Under the pieces are notes generated by a model that was not told the origin of the DNA, did not search any database, and worked only from the letters and a program-made list of their open reading frames with translations. Of a stretch of 64,000 bases of DNA, positions 57,569 to 64,000 are shown in pieces (the stretch's first letter is position 1; every line of letters starts with the position of its first letter). Source of the stretch: an uncultured beta proteobacterium (lineage in GTDB: Bacteria > Pseudomonadota > Gammaproteobacteria > Burkholderiales > Burkholderiaceae); the NCBI GenBank assembly GCA_903821995.1, contig CAIJNI010000086.1, positions 1 through 64,000 on the forward strand, in the 5' to 3' direction. The translations under genes and the position numbers were made by a program.

Positions 57569-58209
57569 CAACCATTAAAACGACTAATTGCTGCTGTAGC
57601 AAGTTTACCTATTTGTTCCAAATATGTAGCGCCACTTGCCAAAGAATATTTCTGTGAGTCAGCACTAATAAAACACAAGGCCCCAAAACATTTATCAGAT
57701 TCTCTTAAAAGAACTGTTGCAAAACTCCCTCCTGAGGGATCAATAGCACCATTTAAATTTAATGAGGCTTTTGCGCATTCCCCTTGTACAACATTTAATT
57801 TAAGCTGGATTAATTCTTCACTAGTAATATCTGTGATGTTTATATATTTAACCTCCCCAACTTCAAATAGCTGATTTAAGCCATCTGTAATTTCTTGAAT
57901 TGTACTTTCCAAATCTGGCGTTTTTAAAAGTCTCCCTAACCAATTCACCATTAAGTTTTGAGTTCTGTCGTTCTCAGTGCCAAAGCGAAACATTTCACTG
58001 AGCCGATGATTTAAGTCGCGATTTTGATTTCTTAAAATAGCCATTTGTTTTTCTTGTAAAGAAACAACCTTGTCACTATTGGCATCTTTAAGCTGGATTT
58101 GTGCAAGCAAACTAGCATGTCTTTCAAAAAAACCAGGGGTGGCAAGCAACCAATCTGCTACAAGCTGTTCTCTTTCTTTTTGGGTCTCATCATTATCTGC
58201 ATATTTCAT
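57568..58209 (-). CDS. DUF484 family protein
   Basis: Protein of 213 residues with a coiled-coil N-terminus (about 30-70: SLQEKQMAILRNQNRDLNHRL) and a GAF-like C-terminal part. It starts ADWLLATPGFFERHASLL, typical of DUF484, usually next to xerC and dapF. Function not established. Coupled to xerC. Confidence 0.88.
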   Translation of the reverse strand: MKYADNDETQKEREQLVADWLLATPGFFERHASLLAQIQLKDANSDKVVSLQEKQMAILRNQNRDLNHRLSEMFRFGTENDRTQNLMVNWLGRLLKTPDLESTIQEITDGLNQLFEVGEVKYINITDITSEELIQLKLNVVQGECAKASLNLNGAIDPSGGSFATVLLRESDKCFGALCFISADSQKYSLASGATYLEQIGKLATAAISRFNG

Positions 58210-58215
58210 GAGTCT

Positions 58216-59703
58216 TTAATCTCCAGTAAGTTTTTGTTTTAACAGAGTATTGACTTGTGCTGGGTTTGCTTTTCCTTTAGTCGCTTTCATAATCTGCCCA
58301 ACTAAGGAATTAAAGGCCTTTTCTTTTCCCGCCCGATACTCTTCAACGGATTTTTCTTGCTCAACTAAAACTTGATCTATGATTTTTTCTATTTCTTGAC
58401 TATCACTGATTTGTCTCAATCCTTGTTTGTCAATGATCTCATCAACAGCTCCATGGGTAGATAAGGCAGAAGTCTTTCCAATTTCCCATAGTTGACTAAA
58501 GATTTCTTTTGCAATTTTGTTTGAAATTGTCCCATCCTGAATTCTTTTTAAAAGATCCGCTAAGTGATTTGGCTTTAGTGGCGATTGTTCAGCACTTAAA
58601 CCATCTCTATTTAAAGCAGAGGCAAAGTCTCCAGCCATTAAGTTTGCGGCCTGCTTGGCTTGGCTATCCTCAATCAGTAGCAATAAATTTATAAAAAAGT
58701 CTGCAGTTTTCTTTTCTTGAGTCAACAGAAATGTGTCATAGGAACTTAATCCATATTTTTCTTGCCACTCTACTTGTAAGTCTTTTGGTAACACTGGCAT
58801 CAAGATTTTTATTTGCTCGACCCACTCTCTACTGATTTCTAATGGAAGCAAGTCTGGATCAGGAAAATATCTATAATCCTGAGCGTCTTCCTTGCTTCGC
58901 ATGCTTCTAGTTTCTTGAAGATCAGGATCATAAAGCCTTGTTTCTTGTTTTATAACTCCACCATCTTCAATTAAATCGATCTGTCTACGAACTTCGTATT
59001 GAATGGCCTCTTCCAAAAATTTAAAAGAGTTTAAATTTTTAATTTCGCAACGAGTTCCGAACTTCTCTTGCCCCAAAGGTCTTACTGACACGTTTGCATC
59101 ACACCGAAATGACCCCTCTTGCATATTGCCATCACAAATACCCAACCAAACAACCAATGAGTGAAGACTCTTTGCATACTCAACTGCTTCTGCTGCGCTA
59201 CGCATGACTGGCTCTGTTACTATTTCTAAGAGGGGGGTTCCAGCTCGATTGAGATCTATGCCACTTGATTTTTCTCCATGAAGCCCTTCAAAATCATCAT
59301 GCAAAGACTTACCAGCATCTTCTTCTAAATGGGCTCGAGTTAGTTGGATTTCTTTAACCTGTCCATTGAACTCAATGGGTACTGTTCCTCCAACAACGAC
59401 TGGCAATTCAAACTGGCTAATTTGGTATCCTTTAGGCAAATCGGGGTAAAAGTAGTTTTTCCTTGCAAAAATACTAATGGGTGCAATCTGCGCTCCAACC
59501 GCCAAGCCAAAACGAATGGCATGATTAACCGCCTCCTTATTTAGAACTGGCAAAGTTCCAGGTAGCGCCATATCTACTGCACATGCTTGTTCATTTGGGC
59601 TTGCGCCAAATGAAATACTTGCTCCACTAAAAATTTTCGACTGGGTCATCAATTGCGTATGAGTCTCTAACCCAATAACAACCTCCCAATTTTTAACGGT
59701 CAT
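58216..59703 (-). CDS. gatB: Aspartyl/glutamyl-tRNA amidotransferase subunit B
   Basis: Kinase/tRNA-binding subunit of GatCAB, 495 residues. It starts [18 protein letters not shown], then [15 protein letters not shown] and [12 protein letters not shown]. The C-terminal YqeY/tail domain ends in VNTLLKQKL. It overlaps gatA by 11 bases. The complex amidates misacylated Glu-tRNA(Gln) and/or Asp-tRNA(Asn). Confidence 0.97.
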   Translation of the reverse strand: MTVKNWEVVIGLETHTQLMTQSKIFSGASISFGASPNEQACAVDMALPGTLPVLNKEAVNHAIRFGLAVGAQIAPISIFARKNYFYPDLPKGYQISQFELPVVVGGTVPIEFNGQVKEIQLTRAHLEEDAGKSLHDDFEGLHGEKSSGIDLNRAGTPLLEIVTEPVMRSAAEAVEYAKSLHSLVVWLGICDGNMQEGSFRCDANVSVRPLGQEKFGTRCEIKNLNSFKFLEEAIQYEVRRQIDLIEDGGVIKQETRLYDPDLQETRSMRSKEDAQDYRYFPDPDLLPLEISREWVEQIKILMPVLPKDLQVEWQEKYGLSSYDTFLLTQEKKTADFFINLLLLIEDSQAKQAANLMAGDFASALNRDGLSAEQSPLKPNHLADLLKRIQDGTISNKIAKEIFSQLWEIGKTSALSTHGAVDEIIDKQGLRQISDSQEIEKIIDQVLVEQEKSVEEYRAGKEKAFNSLVGQIMKATKGKANPAQVNTLLKQKLTGD

Positions 59704-61222
59704 TGTTTTCTCCTAGTACATCACTATTTGAAATTTCTGACATGATCTTATGCCAAGAAGTCGTTTGCTGAAAAGTATCTGCAAGCTGTAACATTTGCGC
59801 TTCGTTAAAATAATTTCCAATGAGTTGCATACCAATTGGTAATTGACTCTTGCTCATTCCGCAGGGAATACTCATCGCAGGTAAACCTGCGAGGTTCGCA
59901 GAAAGCGTGTAGATGTCTTCTAAATACATTTGGGTTGGATCTTTAGATTTTTCACCCATTTGCCATGCAACATTTGGTGCGACTGGGCCCAATATCACGT
60001 CGCATTCCCTAAATGCTACTTGAAAATCATTTGCAATGATTCTTCTAATTTTTTGGGCCTGTAAGTAATATGCATCGTAATACCCTTGGGATAATACATA
60101 AGACCCAATTAAAATACGCCGCTTAACCTCTTTGCCAAATCCTTCTGTCCTTGAACGCTCGTACATTTGAGCCAGATTTTTATATTCTTTAGCCCTATAT
60201 CCATATCTCACGCCGTCATATCGACTAAGGTTGCTCGAAGCCTCTGCGGGCGCAAGCACATAATAAACTGGGATTGATAATTTAGTTTTAGGTAGCGTGA
60301 CCTGTTTAAGTTCCGCCCCTAAACCTTCTAATATTTGTATTGCCACACGGATAGACATTTCCACTTCTTTATCTAACCCTTCTGCAAAGAATTCTATCGG
60401 TAATCCTATCCTTAACCCTTTCAAAGGTTGGCTAGCCGCACTAGTGTCACCTTGCCAAGGAAGGCCTATTAATCTAGAAAAGTCTTCGTTTGGTTTAGCT
60501 AAACTCGTAGAATCCTTAGGATCATGTCCAGCTATCGCATTCATGATCAGAGCACAGTCGCTAGCTGATTTAGCCATGGGTCCAGCCTGATCTAGTGAAG
60601 ATGCATATGCAATCATGCCGTACCTAGAAACACGGCCATAGGTTGGCTTTAATCCTGTCAGTCCACAAAAAGAAGATGGCTGACGTATTGAGCCCCCCGT
60701 ATCGGTTCCTGTAGCTACCGGAGCCAATCCAGCAGCCACCGATATTGCAGAACCACCAGAGGAGCCGCCTGGAACACATTTATCATTCCAAGGATTTTTT
60801 GCGGGACCAAAAGCTGAATTTTCATTTGAAGAACCCATTGCAAACTCATCCATATTGGTTTTGCCAAGGCAAACCATACCCGCACCTTGTGGCCCAAGAT
60901 GTTCCACCACAGTGGCATCAAAAGGGCTTAAATAGTTTTTTAATATATTTGAGCCTGCTGTTGAATGCCACCCTTTTGTTACAAATACGTCTTTATGCGC
61001 AATTGGAATACCAGTTAAAGGACCTTTTTGGCCAGATTGGATTAATTTGTCTGCATGAAACGCTTGCTCCAGAGATAATTCTGGATTAACGTCAACAAAA
61101 GCATTAAGTTCAGATAAGCTATTGATTCTATTTAAGAAATATCTAGTCAGCGCCTCGCTGGTGACACTTCCTTCCGCTAAGGCTTTTCCTAGCTCTGTGA
61201 GTGATTTTTGATGCCACTTCAT
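59693..61222 (-). CDS. gatA: Aspartyl/glutamyl-tRNA amidotransferase subunit A
   Basis: Amidase-signature enzyme of 509 residues that releases ammonia from glutamine. The catalytic Lys is in [10 protein letters not shown], the cis-Ser and nucleophile Ser in PGGSSGGSA and [14 protein letters not shown]. It overlaps gatC (ATGA) and gatB. Confidence 0.97.
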   Translation of the reverse strand: MKWHQKSLTELGKALAEGSVTSEALTRYFLNRINSLSELNAFVDVNPELSLEQAFHADKLIQSGQKGPLTGIPIAHKDVFVTKGWHSTAGSNILKNYLSPFDATVVEHLGPQGAGMVCLGKTNMDEFAMGSSNENSAFGPAKNPWNDKCVPGGSSGGSAISVAAGLAPVATGTDTGGSIRQPSSFCGLTGLKPTYGRVSRYGMIAYASSLDQAGPMAKSASDCALIMNAIAGHDPKDSTSLAKPNEDFSRLIGLPWQGDTSAASQPLKGLRIGLPIEFFAEGLDKEVEMSIRVAIQILEGLGAELKQVTLPKTKLSIPVYYVLAPAEASSNLSRYDGVRYGYRAKEYKNLAQMYERSRTEGFGKEVKRRILIGSYVLSQGYYDAYYLQAQKIRRIIANDFQVAFRECDVILGPVAPNVAWQMGEKSKDPTQMYLEDIYTLSANLAGLPAMSIPCGMSKSQLPIGMQLIGNYFNEAQMLQLADTFQQTTSWHKIMSEISNSDVLGENNDR

Positions 61223-61512
61223 TCGATCACCTTGGGCACTAAAAATAACCCACTCTGTTGTGCGGGTGCAGACTTCATATTTTGTTCACGAGAATTAGAT
61301 TCCGTTACGCAGTCCTGTCTTAAAGGCTGAGACAGTGCCATGATCATTTGTATAGGATGAAAGAGCGGCTCCATTCCTTCAGTATCGACGGCCTGAAGCT
61401 CATCAACCATTGAGATAATGGCATCGAGTTCTTGAGTAAGAAAATCCAGCTCAGAATCACTAATCTCAAGGCTAGATAGCTTTGCTAAATGTTTAATTTC
61501 TTGTGTGTTCAT
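61219..61512 (-). CDS. gatC: Aspartyl/glutamyl-tRNA amidotransferase subunit C
   Basis: Small linker subunit of GatCAB, 97 residues, typical size. It shows [17 protein letters not shown] at the start, a [17 protein letters not shown] middle and VPKVIE at the end. First gene of gatC-gatA-gatB. Divergent from mreB with 77 bases between starts. Confidence 0.95.
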   Translation of the reverse strand: MNTQEIKHLAKLSSLEISDSELDFLTQELDAIISMVDELQAVDTEGMEPLFHPIQMIMALSQPLRQDCVTESNSREQNMKSAPAQQSGLFLVPKVIE

Positions 61513-61562
61513 AACTTGCTTGCAGTATCATTACATTATCTTCTAAAACTCGTATATATTAA

Positions 61563-62630
<1,068 letters not shown>

Positions 62631-62660
62631 CTGACGATATTTGTCGAGTGAGATTCCATC

Positions 62661-63581
62661 TTGTTTAGGAGTCCCCCAACACTATTTAATCAAAGCGCAC
62701 CTTTTCTTCGGTTCGCTTTTTTTGTCATCCTATCTTTTGCTTTCATTTTTTCTGACCATCAATTGCATGCAACTGAAAGTATCAGAAGCTTTGTTCAAAA
62801 AGTCTTAGCCCCTATTCAGCTTATCATTAATACACCTTCTCAATGGTTGGCATCTGGCGCTGAAAATATCCAGTCTATGTCATCGATGAAAGATTTGATC
62901 AATAAACAAACTGAACAAATTAAAGACCTCACTCTAATAGCTAATCACGCTGAGAATCTTAATGCAGAAAATTCCAGTCTACGCAAGCTCCTAAGTCTTC
63001 AACAACAGACTCAATTTAAAACCTTGTCTGCTGAAATCATTTTTAACCCCAATAACCCAGCTTCACAAAAATTAGTGGTTAACCGCGGAGCACTTCATGG
63101 TCTTAAATTAGGGATGCCTGTTGCGAGTGATGCAGGGATCATGGGGCAAGTGACTCGCGTTTTTGAAAATTCTTCTGAAGTGACTCTGCTTGAAGAAAAA
63201 GATTTCACTATCCCCATTCAAGTGGCTCGAAATGGCTTGAGAGGTGCTTTATTTGGTGCCGGTAGAGCGCAACCCCTAGAGTTGAGATATATCAGCGCTT
63301 TAGGTGAGCTTGATGTTGGAGATTATTTAACCACCTCAGGAATAGACGGCACATATCCCCCAGGTTTTCCTGTCGCAATGATTTCTAAAATTGATCGGTC
63401 ACCCGATAATTCTGGAGCTATTGTCATTTGTCTACCATTAGCAAATTTAAATCGCGATAGACACTTAATAATTCTTTTGTATCAGCCACAGACTGAAGCT
63501 CCACAACCTTTGGTTCCTGACCCAATCATAGGTAAACGAGTTCTGCGAAAAAAGGAGGCTGAATCAAATGTTAAAAAATAA
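62661..63581 (+). CDS. mreC: Rod shape-determining protein MreC
   Basis: Inner-membrane scaffold of the elongasome, 306 residues. The start is TTG at 62661; no ATG or GTG in frame fits, and the family N-terminus (SPPTLFNQ) begins there. One transmembrane segment (about 14-33), a coiled coil (about 70-112) and a beta-rich periplasmic domain (VNRGALHGLKLGMPV, GLRGALFGAG). It overlaps mreD by 14 bases. Confidence 0.94.
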   Translation: MFRSPPTLFNQSAPFLRFAFFVILSFAFIFSDHQLHATESIRSFVQKVLAPIQLIINTPSQWLASGAENIQSMSSMKDLINKQTEQIKDLTLIANHAENLNAENSSLRKLLSLQQQTQFKTLSAEIIFNPNNPASQKLVVNRGALHGLKLGMPVASDAGIMGQVTRVFENSSEVTLLEEKDFTIPIQVARNGLRGALFGAGRAQPLELRYISALGELDVGDYLTTSGIDGTYPPGFPVAMISKIDRSPDNSGAIVICLPLANLNRDRHLIILLYQPQTEAPQPLVPDPIIGKRVLRKKEAESNVKK

Positions 63582-64000
63582 TTTTAACTCTGGGGCGCCT
63601 TTAAGTGTTTACTCCACACTATTGATAGCTTTTCTATTGAATGTCTTGCCTTTAGGAAACCATCCCTGGGTCCCTGATTTTTTGATGATCGTCATGGCTT
63701 ATTGGCTTTTATTTTCACCGCAAAAAATTAGTCTTGCCCTAGCATTCTTTTTAGGCCTGGTTATGGACGTACAAACTTCCAGTTACCTTGGTATGCATGG
63801 ATTTTCTTATGTGCTTCTAACCTTTTTAATCATCTTTTGGCACCGTCGTCTTTCGTCCCTACCCCCTTTCGGACAAATGCTCCAGATGTTTCCAATCTTA
63901 TTAGCTGTACATTTTTCTTTAATCACCCTTTATTGGGTCATTTTTTCTCATTGGTACTTTTCTTTTGCATATATTATTTTTCCGAGTCTTGTAGAACTTT
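63568..64000 (+). CDS. mreD: Rod shape-determining protein MreD (partial)
   Basis: First 144 residues of MreD, cut by the window edge. It has an AGGAGG Shine-Dalgarno at 63552, 10 bases before the ATG. Several hydrophobic segments (STLLIAFLLNVLP, FLMIVMAYWLLF, LALAFFLGLVMDVQTSSYLG) match the MreD family. Overlaps mreC by 14 bases. Confidence 0.92.
   Translation, partial: MLKNNFNSGAPLSVYSTLLIAFLLNVLPLGNHPWVPDFLMIVMAYWLLFSPQKISLALAFFLGLVMDVQTSSYLGMHGFSYVLLTFLIIFWHRRLSSLPPFGQMLQMFPILLAVHFSLITLYWVIFSHWYFSFAYIIFPSLVEL

Overview
The window is a gene-dense stretch of a bacterial chromosome (AT-rich, I estimate roughly 40% GC, not computed). It looks like a low-GC betaproteobacterium of the order Burkholderiales, most probably Polynucleobacter or a close relative. 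The evidence is the family mix: methionine synthase split into two genes, SAH riboswitches before metH and ahcY, a one-cysteine DksA, DUF1840, DUF484, PhaM and UbiK proteins. All genes belong to ordinary chromosomal families. I see no insertion sequence, prophage, CRISPR array, rRNA or tRNA, and no intergenic gap longer than about 300 bases. The species assignment is an inference from gene content.

Layout: 1-2 kb holds nitrogen sensing and ammonium uptake (glnK-amtB). 2-7 kb holds ubiK, a lipoprotein, the lipoate pair lipB/lipA with DUF493, a hydrolase, a thioredoxin-like ferredoxin and a VanZ-like protein. 7-9.5 kb holds birA-coaX-small membrane protein and rfaE2. 9.6-14.7 kb is a six-gene operon (glutathione peroxidase, FAD oxidoreductase, DUF1365, cyclopropane-fatty-acid-type methyltransferase, SDR, SnoaL-like) that looks like membrane-lipid modification under oxidative stress. 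14.7-18 kb holds dsbA, a SPOR protein, argS and DUF1840. 18-22.2 kb is the split metH behind an SAH riboswitch. 22.3-28 kb holds phaM, an MBL hydrolase, carbonic anhydrase, a DUF3106/ECF sigma/membrane protein module and an acyl-CoA ligase. 28-33 kb holds glmU-glmS, ttcA, folB and a pteridine-reductase-like SDR. 33-39.7 kb holds a MidA-like methyltransferase, cca, an NDUFA9-like protein, slt, a 5-FCL gene and an orphan secreted protein. 39.7-43.5 kb is metK, then an SAH riboswitch, ahcY and metF. 43.5-47.5 kb holds two lipid A acyltransferases, dapF, pyrE and xth. 47.5-52.2 kb holds argB, slmA, metX, metW and ampG. 52.3-56.5 kb holds a small secreted protein, a TonB receptor, dksA and a COG0523 GTPase. 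56.5-61.5 kb holds DUF484-xerC and gatCAB. 61.6-64 kb holds mreB-mreC-mreD (mreD cut by the window edge).

The unifying theme is one-carbon and S-adenosylmethionine metabolism. MetX/MetW make the activated homoserine, MetF supplies methyl-THF, split MetH makes methionine, MetK makes SAM and AhcY clears SAH. Two of these transcripts carry paralogous SAH riboswitches. The metK leader carries a different multi-helix RNA fold with a mutually exclusive alternative helix, which I do not recognise as a named riboswitch class; it is the best candidate here for something undescribed.
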